This document shows positions 1 through 8,030 of a stretch of DNA of 56,470 nucleotides, one piece after another (positions within the stretch are counted from its first letter, which is position 1; the number at the start of each line of letters is the position of its first letter). The DNA comes from an uncultured Nitrososphaerales archaeon (GTDB taxonomy: Archaea; Thermoproteota; Nitrososphaeria; Nitrososphaerales; JACAEJ01): contig CALLJF010000032.1 of assembly GCA_938091495.1 (NCBI GenBank), positions 1 to 56,470 of the forward strand, written 5' to 3'. Position numbers and translations under genes: made by a program. The notes beneath the pieces are model-generated. The model did not search any database. It saw only the letters and a program-made list of their open reading frames with translations, and was not told where the DNA came from.

Positions 1-406
1 GGAATTCCTCTTGATACTCTGCCAAAAGATTTCTCATCGTGATAAGGTTCTTTCTCGTCTTTTCTATAGATAATTTAACAACGTCTGTTCTTACGTTTAT
101 TGTGCTCTTTGATATTACTCCTTTTACATTCTCAAAAAACCTGCTATGAGATCCTTTTGCTCTTTTGACAGCGGTTATTACGCTTTGAAGTTTTACTTCT
201 CTTTGCGCCATCTCTTCAACTTTCGGCTTTATCATCCTTGCAATAGCGCTAAAATTACCATAATCTCTTCTAAGAGCATCTTGAAGGGCTACATCGTTCT
301 CTATGATTTTATTGACGATCTTCGATACTGATTCTTCTCTTATTGCACTTTGATGAATAATGACTTTATCTTCCCTTCTTTTTAGGAGATGATCAATTTT
401 GGTCAT
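1..406 (-). CDS. Partial conserved archaeal protein, possibly ACT-like regulator
   Basis: This reading frame is not in the supplied ORF track. Reading the minus strand from an ATG at 406 gives 135 uninterrupted codons (MTKIDHLLKRREDKVII...) that run off the left edge, so the 3' end is missing. The segment LQDALRRDYGNFSAIARMIKP looks like the N-terminal part of small archaeal proteins I associate with ACT-like amino-acid-binding regulators; this is memory-based and not certain. The protein is rich in Lys, Arg and Glu and has no membrane segment. It is divergent from the arginine operon across a short spacer holding an inverted repeat, so a regulatory role toward argG or itself is plausible but inferred. 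Confidence 0.6.
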   Translation of the reverse strand, partial: MTKIDHLLKRREDKVIIHQSAIREESVSKIVNKIIENDVALQDALRRDYGNFSAIARMIKPKVEEMAQREVKLQSVITAVKRAKGSHSRFFENVKGVISKSTINVRTDVVKLSIEKTRKNLITMRNLLAEYQEEF

Positions 407-438
407 TTTGAACTAATAATGATCAAATTAGACCAAAA
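397..438. promoter_or_regulatory. Inverted repeat between divergent genes, candidate operator
   Basis: TTTTGGTCATTTTGA (397-411) is mirrored by TCAAATTAGACCAAAA (423-438), imperfect arms around an 11-base centre. The left arm covers the start codon of the minus-strand gene and the right arm abuts the argG TATA box. An operator controlling both directions is inferred from position only. Confidence 0.45.
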
Positions 439-448
439 AATATAAAAG
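437..448 (+). promoter_or_regulatory. TATA box for the arg/LysW operon
   Basis: AAAATATAAAAG is a good archaeal TATA element about 80 bases before argG. Transcription would start near 470, leaving a leader of about 50 bases that ends with the Shine-Dalgarno GGAGGT at 515-520. Confidence 0.6.
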
Positions 449-522
449 CTTTTTGGACAAAGGTTGTCTTATCTTTATGGGCTGGAATATTCATCAATAC
501 AATAGTTTAACTATGGAGGTTA

Positions 523-1731
523 ATGAAACTGACTGATAAGATCGTATTGGCCTACTCTGGTGGACTGGATACTTCAGTATGTATAAAATGGCTCAAAGAG
601 AAGTTCATGGCTGATATAATAACAGTAACAGTTGATGTTGGTCAAAAGGAAAATCTAGAAGAGATAGGCAAAAGAGCTCAGCAAATAGGAGCCATAAAGC
701 ATTATTTGATAGATTCAAAAGAAGAGTTTGTAAAAGATTATGTATTCCCATCGATAAAGGCAAATGCGTTATATGAATCAAAGTATCCATTGAGCACTTC
801 TCTCTCAAGACCTCTTATAGCTTCTAAGCTAGTCGAAATAGCTGAAAAAGAGGGGGCTTTTGCAGTGGCTCATGGTTGTACTGGCAAAGGCAATGACCAA
901 GTAAGGTTCGAGGTTACGATAAAGGCCTTGAATCCAAAGCTCAAAGTAATGGCGCCAGCTCGTGAATGGAACTTTAGCCGTGAACAAGAGATAAAGTATG
1001 CGAAAGAACATGGAATAAAGATCGAGCCAAAGAAATCAGTCTTCAGCATTGATCAGAACTTGTGGGGAAGGTCCATCGAGTGTGGTCCAATAGAAGACCC
1101 TGAGGTGGAGCCACCTTTAGAAGCCTTCGAGTGGACAAAGCCACTGAATGAGGCACCAGAAGAAGCAAGTTATGTTAGCATTGGCTTTGAGAAAGGAGTC
1201 CCAATTACTATAAACGGTGAGGAGAAGAAGCCAGTAGAACTTGTATCAAATCTTAATCAAATAGCTGGGATGAATGGAGTAGGGATAATAGACCATATAG
1301 AGGATAGATTAGTAGGGATAAAGTCTCATGAAGTTTACGAGTGCCCTGCTGCTCTATGCCTTATCGAAGCTCATAAGGATCTTGAGAAACTCGTACTGAC
1401 TCGTCACGAATTGTTCTTTAAAGAAATCATAGATTCACAGTGGGCATGGCTTGTATACTCAGGCTTATGGCTAGACCCTTTGAAAAAGGACCTTGACGCC
1501 TTCATTAATTCGACTCAAGAAAGAGTCAGTGGAAATGTGAGGATAAAGCTCTACAAAGGCAACTATAGAGTTGTTGGAAGGTCTTCACCTTATTCATTGT
1601 ATGATATGAATCTTGCAACCTATGGGATATCTTCAAAATTCGATCAGTCATTAGCCCAAGGATTCATAGAGCTTTGGGGATTACCGACTCGTGTAGCCTA
1701 TTCGATGCTTTCTAAGATGAAAAAAGAGTGA
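523..1731 (+). CDS. argG: Argininosuccinate synthase
   Basis: This enzyme joins citrulline and aspartate with ATP to give argininosuccinate, the penultimate step of arginine synthesis, in the cytoplasm. The PP-loop AYSGGLDTS lies at residues 10-18 and GCTGKGNDQVRFE near residue 118 is the conserved aspartate/citrulline-binding segment. At 402 residues it is normal family length. The ATG start is supported by GGAGGT just upstream. It is the first gene of a tightly packed operon with argH and the LysW genes, eight bases before argH. The context makes an arginine role secure. Confidence 0.97.
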   Translation: MKLTDKIVLAYSGGLDTSVCIKWLKEKFMADIITVTVDVGQKENLEEIGKRAQQIGAIKHYLIDSKEEFVKDYVFPSIKANALYESKYPLSTSLSRPLIASKLVEIAEKEGAFAVAHGCTGKGNDQVRFEVTIKALNPKLKVMAPAREWNFSREQEIKYAKEHGIKIEPKKSVFSIDQNLWGRSIECGPIEDPEVEPPLEAFEWTKPLNEAPEEASYVSIGFEKGVPITINGEEKKPVELVSNLNQIAGMNGVGIIDHIEDRLVGIKSHEVYECPAALCLIEAHKDLEKLVLTRHELFFKEIIDSQWAWLVYSGLWLDPLKKDLDAFINSTQERVSGNVRIKLYKGNYRVVGRSSPYSLYDMNLATYGISSKFDQSLAQGFIELWGLPTRVAYSMLSKMKKE

Positions 1732-1738
1732 ATCGATC

Positions 1739-3229
1739 ATGGATATACTAAGAGGAAAAAGATTATCAGATCTCTCTTCCGATGCTGCAGACTACACTTC
1801 ATCGATAGGTAGTGATAAGTTTCTCATATCATCGGTGATAAAGATAAACAAGGCTCATATGCTCATGCTAATGAAAAAAGGGATAGTGGATTTAAAGGAA
1901 GGATGTGGTTGCCTTCAAGCCCTTGAAAAAATTCCTGAAGATATGCCTATGAGCCCAAAACTTGAGGATGTCCACATGAACATAGAGGCTTTAGTTGTAG
2001 AGAATGTAGGAGAGACTATAGGGGGGCAGTTAAACCTTGCCAAGAGCAGAAACGATCAAGTTGCAACAGCCATAAGGATGGTATTGAGAGAATTCATATT
2101 GAATATAGCATCCTCTCTAAATCATCTAAGAAAGGTTATTCTAAAAAGATGTGAGGAGCATCTGACAACGGTAATGCCAGGCTATACTCATTTACAGCAT
2201 GCTCAACCAATAACTCTTGCCCATCATCTTCTTGCCTATCATGACGCGTTCATGAGGGATTGTGAAAGATTGATGGAATCGTATAAAAGAGTCAATCTGA
2301 GTCCTATGGGAGCCTGTGCTTTGGCAACTACGGGCTTCAAAATAGATAGAGAAATGGTATCTGAACTTTTGGGCTTTGATGGCTTAGTTGAAAATTCTAT
2401 GGACGCTGTAAGTGCAAGAGATTTCTTAGTAGAAGTAATATCAGACCTTGCCATTTTGATGACGAATTTGAGCAGGTTTTCAGAAGAATTGGTCTTATGG
2501 AGTACTCAAGAATTCTCTATAGCAGAGATGCCAGACGAGTATTCATCCACAAGTAGCATAATGCCACAGAAGAAGAACCCAGTAGTGGCTGAATTGATTC
2601 GCGCCAAGACATCAAAGGTTTACGGCAATCTTTTGACTTCTTTATCGATTTTGAAGAGTTTGCCCTATAGCTACAATCTTGATCTGCAAGATTTAACTCC
2701 TAACATCTGGGATTCATGCCAAATAACTTTATCATCGATAAACGTGTTCAAAAACATGCTAGAAAAAGTTAAATTTAACGAGAAAAGGCTTCTTGAGCTT
2801 GTAAAAAGCGGGATGTCAATAGCAACAGAACTTACAGACACTCTTGTTAGAGAACAAAAGATACCTTTTAGAACTTCTCACAGGATAGTAGGGATGCTCG
2901 TGAAAAGAGCCTTAAGTGAAGGGAAGAGCTTAGATCAGGCTGTCAAAGAAGATTTAGCAGATATCATTAGAGAGAATACTGGAAAGAGCATGAGCATATC
3001 TGAGGAAGTTTTGGGAAAAGTCCTTGATCCAGTTGAAAATATAAAGATAAGAACAATAAAGGGTGGACCAAGCCCAAATGAAGTCCTGAGGATGACAAAA
3101 GAAAGATGGAAAGTTTTGAAAGATGATGATGAACTGATTCTAAAGAAGAAAGAGTCTCTGAAGCTTGCTGATGATAGATTAGTTAAAGAAATCTTGAGCC
3201 TAAAGGAGGTGACAAAGGCACGAAAGTAA
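1739..3229 (+). CDS. argH: Argininosuccinate lyase
   Basis: It splits argininosuccinate into arginine and fumarate. The fumarase/aspartase-superfamily signature SSIMPQKKNP lies near residues 271-280, and the catalytic-histidine segment YTHLQHAQP near residue 150. At 496 residues it matches archaeal ArgH, somewhat longer than many bacterial forms because of an acidic/lysine-rich tail. It starts eight bases after argG. Its last codons overlap the ribosome-binding region and the first codons of lysW in another frame, which suggests coupled translation. Confidence 0.96.
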   Translation: MDILRGKRLSDLSSDAADYTSSIGSDKFLISSVIKINKAHMLMLMKKGIVDLKEGCGCLQALEKIPEDMPMSPKLEDVHMNIEALVVENVGETIGGQLNLAKSRNDQVATAIRMVLREFILNIASSLNHLRKVILKRCEEHLTTVMPGYTHLQHAQPITLAHHLLAYHDAFMRDCERLMESYKRVNLSPMGACALATTGFKIDREMVSELLGFDGLVENSMDAVSARDFLVEVISDLAILMTNLSRFSEELVLWSTQEFSIAEMPDEYSSTSSIMPQKKNPVVAELIRAKTSKVYGNLLTSLSILKSLPYSYNLDLQDLTPNIWDSCQITLSSINVFKNMLEKVKFNEKRLLELVKSGMSIATELTDTLVREQKIPFRTSHRIVGMLVKRALSEGKSLDQAVKEDLADIIRENTGKSMSISEEVLGKVLDPVENIKIRTIKGGPSPNEVLRMTKERWKVLKDDDELILKKKESLKLADDRLVKEILSLKEVTKARK

Positions 3230-3393
3230 AATGTTCAGAATGTGATGGAGACATAGATCTGCCCGATGATGTTACAAAAGGAGAGATAGTCACATGCCCT
3301 GATTGTGGGCTTGATTTCGAAGTATATGAGGTCAATCCTAATGGCATATCTTTGAAGAGGGCAGAATCCATCGGTGAGGACTGGGGAGAATAG
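3220..3393 (+). CDS. lysW: LysW amino-group carrier protein, apparent ACG start
   Basis: This 57-residue protein is too short for the ORF track. LysW carries glutamate and/or aminoadipate through ornithine/lysine synthesis by attaching them to its C-terminal glutamate. The sequence reads KVKCSECDGDIDLP, then EIVTCPDCG, and ends EDWGE: two CxxC zinc-binding pairs and the invariant carrier tail. No ATG, GTG or TTG exists in frame between the upstream in-frame stop at 3184 and the first cysteine. The best start is ACG at 3220, exactly where family members have the Met of M-K-V-K-C, seven bases after the strong Shine-Dalgarno GGAGGTGA at 3205-3212. Non-canonical initiation, frameshifting from argH or a base error are the options. 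Confidence 0.9.
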   Translation, partial: TKVKCSECDGDIDLPDDVTKGEIVTCPDCGLDFEVYEVNPNGISLKRAESIGEDWGE

Positions 3394-3396
3394 ATA

Positions 3397-4260
3397 TTGA
3401 GGAGCATCGGACTTGTGTATGATAGGATACGCTTTGAAGAGAAGGCCATAATTGAGAAGGGTAAAGAAAAAGGATTGAACATAAAGCCATTAGACGCAAA
3501 GACTCTTTGCCTAAATGTAAAGAGCTCAAATAAAGAATCAAAAACCATCTTTGGAGATGTTGTTCTACAGAGATGCATAAGTTACTTTAGAGGCTTGCAC
3601 GTTACTGCCTTTTTAGAGAGCAAGGGAATAGACGTAATAAACTCGTTAAGTGTAGCTCAAATATGTGGAAATAAGATTCTGACCACTTTGGCCTTGGTAG
3701 AGGCTGGCGTGCCAACCCCAAATACTCTCATAGCTTTCTCTCCTGAGGGCGTATATGAGGCTATTGGTAATGTTGGCTATCCTGCTGTTCTTAAACCGAT
3801 AATAGGAAGTTGGGGAAGGTTGGTAGCTTTGCTCAAAGACAAGGATACAACAGATGCAATACTAGAGTCAAGAGAATTGCTTAACAATCCTATTTACAAC
3901 ATATACTACATTCAAGAGACGGTGAACCGTCCTCCTAGGGATATAAGAACCATAGTTGTTGGTGATAGAATAATAGCCTCGGTCTACAGATACGCATCTC
4001 AAGAAGATTGGAGGACTAATGTAGCAAGAGGGGGTAAGACTACTCCTTGCCCATTGACCAAGGAGCTTGAAGATATTGTACTGAAAGCAGCAGATGCTGT
4101 TGGAGGAGGAATTCTTGGAGTAGATGCCATGGAGAGCCCTAATGGAATTCTTGTTCACGAAGTCAACAACACAGTAGAGTTTAAAGGTGCCATGGCTGCT
4201 GGTGCCACTAATATACCTGACGAGATTTTGAATTATGCAATAGGTTTGGCGAGGAGATAA
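3397..4260 (+). CDS. lysX: LysW ligase for glutamate or aminoadipate (ATP-grasp)
   Basis: This RimK-type ATP-grasp ligase couples the alpha-amino group of glutamate or alpha-aminoadipate to the C-terminal glutamate of LysW. Visible ATP-grasp features include the segment PAVLKPIIGSWGR near residue 127, the VRD-like stretch PPRDIRTIVVGDRI, and the metal-binding HEVNNTVEF near residue 250. The C-terminal GATNIPDEILNYAIGL is typical of LysX/ArgX. It has 287 residues, normal length. TTG is the start, three bases after the lysW stop. Location beside argG and argH favours a glutamate/ornithine role, but dual use for lysine is common in archaea with a single copy. Confidence 0.92.
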   Translation: MRSIGLVYDRIRFEEKAIIEKGKEKGLNIKPLDAKTLCLNVKSSNKESKTIFGDVVLQRCISYFRGLHVTAFLESKGIDVINSLSVAQICGNKILTTLALVEAGVPTPNTLIAFSPEGVYEAIGNVGYPAVLKPIIGSWGRLVALLKDKDTTDAILESRELLNNPIYNIYYIQETVNRPPRDIRTIVVGDRIIASVYRYASQEDWRTNVARGGKTTPCPLTKELEDIVLKAADAVGGGILGVDAMESPNGILVHEVNNTVEFKGAMAAGATNIPDEILNYAIGLARR

Positions 4261-4262
4261 AT

Positions 4263-5315
4263 TTGAGAGTTGGAATATTAGGCGCTTCTGGATATGTAGG
4301 GGGAGAATTGCTAAGAATCCTGCTCTTTCATCCTAATGTTGAAGTGACATGCGCAACTTCTAAACGCCATTCTGGAGACTATATACATCATGTCCATTCA
4401 AACCTGAGAGGCGCGACAGACCTTAAGTTCATAGAGCACAATCCAGAAGAGATAATTAACAGATGTGATTTAATCTTCTCTTCTCTGCCTCATGGTTTAT
4501 CAGTAAAAACTATCCCAGATTACATAGAAAGAGGAATGAAGATCATCGATTTGAGCGCCGATTTTAGGCTTAAGAATCCAGAAGACTATAAGAAATGGTA
4601 TGGTTATGAGCATCCTCATCCTGAGATTATTGAGAAATTTGTTTATGGAATACCAGAGCTTCATCGCGAAGAAATAAGAAAGTCATCGTTGATAGCTAAT
4701 CCAGGTTGCATGGCTATAGCATCAATTCTTGTTTTAGCACCTCTTGCTAAGAGTGACGCTATTGATAAGAATAGAATAATTGTGGATACAAAGATAGGGT
4801 CATCAGGAGCGGGAGGAGCACCATCTCCATCAACTCATCACGCTATTCGCTTTGGTGTAATAAGGCCCTATAAGCCAGTTGGCCATAGACATACTGCAGA
4901 AATAGAGCAAGAGCTTAGTCAGATTGCAAAAGATAGTGTAAAGGTTGCCATGTCAGCCCATGCAGTAAACATGGTTAGAGGAATTTTGTCAACATGTCAT
5001 GTATTCACTCTTAAGCCCCTTACAGTATCAGACTTATGGAAGATCTACAGAGGCTTTTACCAAAATGAACCTTTCATAAGATTTGTAAGGGATAAGAAAG
5101 GTCTATACAAGCTCCCAGACCCTAAAGTTGTAATAGGCTCAAATTACTGTGATATTGGCTTTGAAGTTGATGAGCACGTAAATAGAATAGTTGCCTTTTC
5201 TGCTATAGACAATTTGATGAAAGGAGCAGCAGGAAACGCTGTTCAAAATATGAATATAATGCTTAACATAGATGAGAAGACAGGTTTACAAAGTCCAGGG
5301 TTACACCCAGTGTAA
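4263..5315 (+). CDS. lysY: LysW-glutamyl/aminoadipyl phosphate reductase
   Basis: An ArgC-family NADPH-dependent reductase that converts LysW-bound acyl phosphate to the semialdehyde. The N-terminal Rossmann motif GILGASGYVGGELLRIL begins at residue 3. The catalytic cysteine sits in NPGCMA at about residue 149, followed by the conserved SSGAGGAPS segment. The protein has 350 residues and ends with the usual family tail TGLQSPGLHPV, so it appears intact. TTG start two bases after lysX. Its last 13 bases and the spacer after it form the first copy of a 37-bp direct repeat. Confidence 0.94.
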   Translation: MRVGILGASGYVGGELLRILLFHPNVEVTCATSKRHSGDYIHHVHSNLRGATDLKFIEHNPEEIINRCDLIFSSLPHGLSVKTIPDYIERGMKIIDLSADFRLKNPEDYKKWYGYEHPHPEIIEKFVYGIPELHREEIRKSSLIANPGCMAIASILVLAPLAKSDAIDKNRIIVDTKIGSSGAGGAPSPSTHHAIRFGVIRPYKPVGHRHTAEIEQELSQIAKDSVKVAMSAHAVNMVRGILSTCHVFTLKPLTVSDLWKIYRGFYQNEPFIRFVRDKKGLYKLPDPKVVIGSNYCDIGFEVDEHVNRIVAFSAIDNLMKGAAGNAVQNMNIMLNIDEKTGLQSPGLHPV

Positions 5316-5410
5316 GAAATGGTCACAGTAGTAAAGTGGAGCAGCAGCTGGCCTATATGATGGGCATGATAGAGTTACACCCAGTGTAAGAAATGGTCAC
5401 AGTAGTAAAG
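5300..5410. repeat. 37-bp direct repeat, 74-bp period, at the argC/lysZ junction
   Basis: GTTACACCCAGTGTAAGAAA... occurs identically at 5300-5336 and 5374-5410. Copy 1 contains the argC stop and a decoy lysZ start that runs only 13 codons (MVTVVKWSSSWPI). Copy 2 repeats the argC tail and carries the real lysZ start. The intervening 37 bases begin with a GGAGCAGCAG also found in argC at about 5224. This is a recent tandem micro-duplication, or an assembly error. Confidence 0.9.
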
Positions 5411-6202
5411 ATAGGAGGCAGTATCTTAGAAAAGGGGGTAAACCCTACAATTCTAGAGGATTTAAAGATTGTTTTCCTTCAGCATAAAATTTTGCTCGTT
5501 CATGGTGGCGGGGATATAGTTACAGAAATAGCTGAAAAGCTAGGGAAGCGACAGACCTTCATAGTATCCCCTGAAGGGATTAGAAGCAGATACACTGACT
5601 GGGAGACTGTTGTAATTTACACTATGGTCATGGTGGGCAAGATAAACAAGGAGATAGTTTCAGCGCTACATAAAGTTGGGATAAACGCCATAGGCCTCTC
5701 AGGAGTCGATGGTTCAATAATAAAGGCTGAGCGCAAGAAGAAATTGATAGTCATGGATGAGAGAGGTAGAAAAAGAGTTATAGAAGGAGGCTATACTGGC
5801 AAGATAAAATCTGTAAATGCTGACCTATTGAATCTTTTAATCAATAATGATTACATGCCCATAATAGCACCTATAGCCATTGGAGATGAGGGAGAGTTAT
5901 TGAACGTAGATGGCGATAGAGCAGCAGCCTACGTTGCCGGAGGGATTAAAGCAGATAAGATCATATTCCTCACAGATGTTCCAGGAGTTTTGATGAATGA
6001 TAAAACTATTGAGAAGATGAGTCTATCAGAGGCTAAAGAAATTTTGCCGAAGATTGGTTTTGGTATGGAGAAGAAAGTTTTAGCATCAATAGAGGCTTTG
6101 GAGATGGGTGTAAAAGAGAGCATAATTGCATCAGGCCTTGTTGAGAAGCCTGTAAAGTCAGCCATCGAGCATAAGAACGGTACTGTGATTACTCATGGAT
6201 GA
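5393..6202 (+). CDS. lysZ: LysW-glutamate/aminoadipate kinase
   Basis: An amino-acid-kinase-family enzyme homologous to acetylglutamate kinase that phosphorylates the side-chain carboxylate of LysW-bound glutamate or aminoadipate. The N-terminal KIGGSILEKG and LLVHGGGDIVTEIAEKLG segments are the nucleotide-phosphate-binding loops, and the C-terminal NVDGDRAAAYVAGGIKADKIIFLTDVPGVL is the nucleotide-binding signature. Normal length at 269 residues. ATG start at 5393 in the second repeat copy; the first copy gives only a 13-codon peptide. Its end overlaps lysJ by eight bases. Confidence 0.94.
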   Translation: MVTVVKIGGSILEKGVNPTILEDLKIVFLQHKILLVHGGGDIVTEIAEKLGKRQTFIVSPEGIRSRYTDWETVVIYTMVMVGKINKEIVSALHKVGINAIGLSGVDGSIIKAERKKKLIVMDERGRKRVIEGGYTGKIKSVNADLLNLLINNDYMPIIAPIAIGDEGELLNVDGDRAAAYVAGGIKADKIIFLTDVPGVLMNDKTIEKMSLSEAKEILPKIGFGMEKKVLASIEALEMGVKESIIASGLVEKPVKSAIEHKNGTVITHG

Positions 6203-7406
6203 AAGAAAAATAAAAGAGATCGAAGACAGGCATTTTGCTCCTGTTTATGAAAGATTACCCATAGTGATAGTAAAGGGGCAAGGAGCCACTCTTTGGGATG
6301 TAAATGGCAAAGAGTACATAGACTGTATGGGGGGATACGGAGTCGCTATAGTAGGGCACTGTAACAAAAAGGTAATAGATGCCATAAATGAGCAGTCTAG
6401 GAGGCTTATAATATGCCATGGTTCTCTATATAATGATGTTAGAGCGAATCTATTAGAAAAGATGGCGAAGATTTCTCCCAAAGGTTTGGATGATGTTTAT
6501 CTATCTAATAGTGGTGCTGAAGCAGTCGAATGTGCATTAAAGCTTGCTAGAAGATACTCTGGAAAACCAGAAGTAATTGCTATGACAAGAGGCTATCATG
6601 GTAAGACTTTAGGAGCATTATCAGCAACTTGGAGCCAAAAGTACCGTTCACCTTTCTTGCCATTACTTTCAGATGTGAAATTTACACCTTTTGGCGATGC
6701 AGAAAAGGTAAGAGAGGCTATAACAGAAAAGACTGGGGCGATAATAGTTGAGCCAATACAAGGTGAGAGCGGGATATACGTTGCCCCAGATGGCTTCTTA
6801 AAAGAGCTTAGAGAAATTTGTGATGAGAAGAATATAGTTTTGATCTTCGATGAAATTCAGACAGGGTTTGGCAGAACTGGAAAGATGTGGGCATGTGAGC
6901 ACTGGAATGTAATGCCTGATGTAATGTGCTTGGCTAAAGGAATAGCAGGAGGTTTGCCATTAGGAGCTACTCTGGCTAAAAAGGAGATCATGTCATCCTT
7001 TAAGACAGGAGACCATACAAGTACTTTTGGTGGAAATCCTTTATCTTGCGCTGCTGCATGTGCAACTATAGACTACATAATTGGAGAGAACCTTGTTGAA
7101 AGAGCAAACAATCTTGGCTCAATTTTTAAAGAAAAATTAGAGAGTATCAAAAAGGATCACAGAATAGTTAGAGATGTGAGAGGTTTAGGTCTAATGCTAG
7201 GAATGGAGCTAAGGTTCGATATTAAAAACATATTGATGAATGGTATTGAGAAGGGTTTAATAATGCTCTATTCAGGCAAGAACATTCTTCGCTTCTTACC
7301 ACCTTTGGTGATAAGCGAAGAGCAGATTCATAAAGCCACAGATATACTCGAATCATTAGTATCTGAAGATGAGAAGTCCAGAATAGAAGTTAGATCACAA
7401 GAGTAA
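6195..7406 (+). CDS. lysJ: LysW-ornithine/lysine-forming aminotransferase
   Basis: A class III PLP aminotransferase (ArgD/LysJ family) that aminates the LysW-bound semialdehyde using glutamate. Visible are the PLP-phosphate segment SNSGAEAVECALKLARRY, the aspartate motif LIFDEIQTGFGRTG, and the Schiff-base lysine in CLAKGIAGGLPLGA at about residue 248. At 403 residues it is full length. It overlaps lysZ by eight bases and is the last gene of the operon. The LysK deacylase that releases the product from LysW is not next to it, nor elsewhere in the window. Confidence 0.94.
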   Translation: MDERKIKEIEDRHFAPVYERLPIVIVKGQGATLWDVNGKEYIDCMGGYGVAIVGHCNKKVIDAINEQSRRLIICHGSLYNDVRANLLEKMAKISPKGLDDVYLSNSGAEAVECALKLARRYSGKPEVIAMTRGYHGKTLGALSATWSQKYRSPFLPLLSDVKFTPFGDAEKVREAITEKTGAIIVEPIQGESGIYVAPDGFLKELREICDEKNIVLIFDEIQTGFGRTGKMWACEHWNVMPDVMCLAKGIAGGLPLGATLAKKEIMSSFKTGDHTSTFGGNPLSCAAACATIDYIIGENLVERANNLGSIFKEKLESIKKDHRIVRDVRGLGLMLGMELRFDIKNILMNGIEKGLIMLYSGKNILRFLPPLVISEEQIHKATDILESLVSEDEKSRIEVRSQE

Positions 7407-7455
7407 ATACTCTATATAGTAAGCCTTAACTATTTGACGGCACTTAGTTAGATTG

Positions 7456-7674
7456 ATGACAACAAGAACTTTTACTGTAACCATAGAGTAAGACAAAGAA
7501 ACTAGATATTATACAGTTCAGTATGTGGAATTACCAGCAGCCATAAGCCAAGGTAAAACAGAGGAAGAGGCTCTAGCGAACATAAAGGATGCCATTCAGT
7601 TGGTTCTTGATTATTTGGAGGAAAAAGCTGGGACAAAGAAGCCTGGAAAGAAGCTCGTTGAAGTTATTGTCTGA
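7456..7674 (+). pseudogene. HicB-type antitoxin remnant
   Basis: Reading from ATG 7456 gives MTTRTFTVTIE, an in-frame TAA at 7489, then DKETRYYTVQYVELPAAISQGKTEEEALANIKDAIQLVLDYLEEK and a short tail. This is the compact HicB partial RNase-H fold with its G-x-T-xEEA-xx-N-xxxAI signature. The premature stop after 11 codons breaks the gene. The terminal TGA overlaps the ATG of the HicA remnant, preserving the operon layout. No in-frame restart gives a full domain. Confidence 0.8.
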
Positions 7675-7910
7675 TGCGAAAGCTCCCAGTTCTAAAAATG
7701 GATTGAAGTAGTTAAGCGTTAACCAAAAAGGGCTTTAAGCCGATAAGACAGACGGGAAGCCATGTCATCCTTGTAGGTCTAGGCGGAAAGTTCACAATAG
7801 TGCCAAGACATGATAAAATCGCTCCTACAACCTTGATGAAGATCCTTGCCTGTGCTGAAATTAGCAAGAAGAATTTCTTGAACTGTTGCGATAATTATTT
7901 ATTTGCCTAA
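7674..7910 (+). pseudogene. HicA-type toxin remnant
   Basis: The frame from ATG 7674 reads MRKLPVLKMD, then TGA (7704) and TAA (7713), then ALTKKGFKPIRQTGSHVILVGLGGKFTIVPRHDKIAPTTLMKILACAEISKKNFL. The pattern GF-x-RQTGSHVIL...VPRH matches HicA mRNA interferases, including the catalytic-histidine G-SH segment. Two in-frame stops remove the N-terminal helix junction, so the toxin is dead along with its antitoxin. The stop at 7908 lies 19 bases before tRNA-Tyr. Confidence 0.78.
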
Positions 7911-7959
7911 AAAGTTAGTTTTTAATGCCCCGCGGTAGCTCAGCCTGGTAGAGCTTCCG

Positions 7960-7979
7960 ACCCTCATCAAGGGGGAGAC
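7960..7979 (+). other. tRNA-Tyr intron 1, noncanonical position 30/31
   Basis: A 20-base intron inside the anticodon stem. Central helix CTTC (7954-7957) pairs with GGAG (7974-7977), flanked by 3-base bulges CGA and ACG cut after their second base; the inner hairpin is CCCT-CATCA-AGGG. Removing it is needed to rebuild base pair G31-C39. Confidence 0.85.
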
Positions 7980-7986
7980 GCTGTAG

Positions 7987-8030
7987 AGATTTGCTCTGGC
8001 AAAACTCACCAGCCTACTAGGCGCACAGAA
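7987..8030 (+). other. tRNA-Tyr intron 2, canonical position 37/38
   Basis: A 44-base intron. The anticodon-loop CTGT (7981-7984) pairs with ACAG (8025-8028); the 3-base bulges AGA (7985-7987) and AAA (8029-8031) are each cut after the second base, which is the standard archaeal endonuclease substrate. Confidence 0.9.

Noticed and set aside
146-331. Plus-strand 61-residue ORF
   Set aside because: It is antisense to the long open minus-strand frame (1-406), which has a normal protein-like composition.
3183-3578. Minus-strand 131-residue ORF over argH, lysW and lysX
   Set aside because: Shadow of three real plus-strand genes in a packed operon; composition rich in Ser, Phe and Pro without family features.
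5321-5362. Upstream ATG in the first repeat copy as the lysZ start
   Set aside because: It reads MVTVVK then diverges and stops after 13 codons; only the second copy continues into LysZ.
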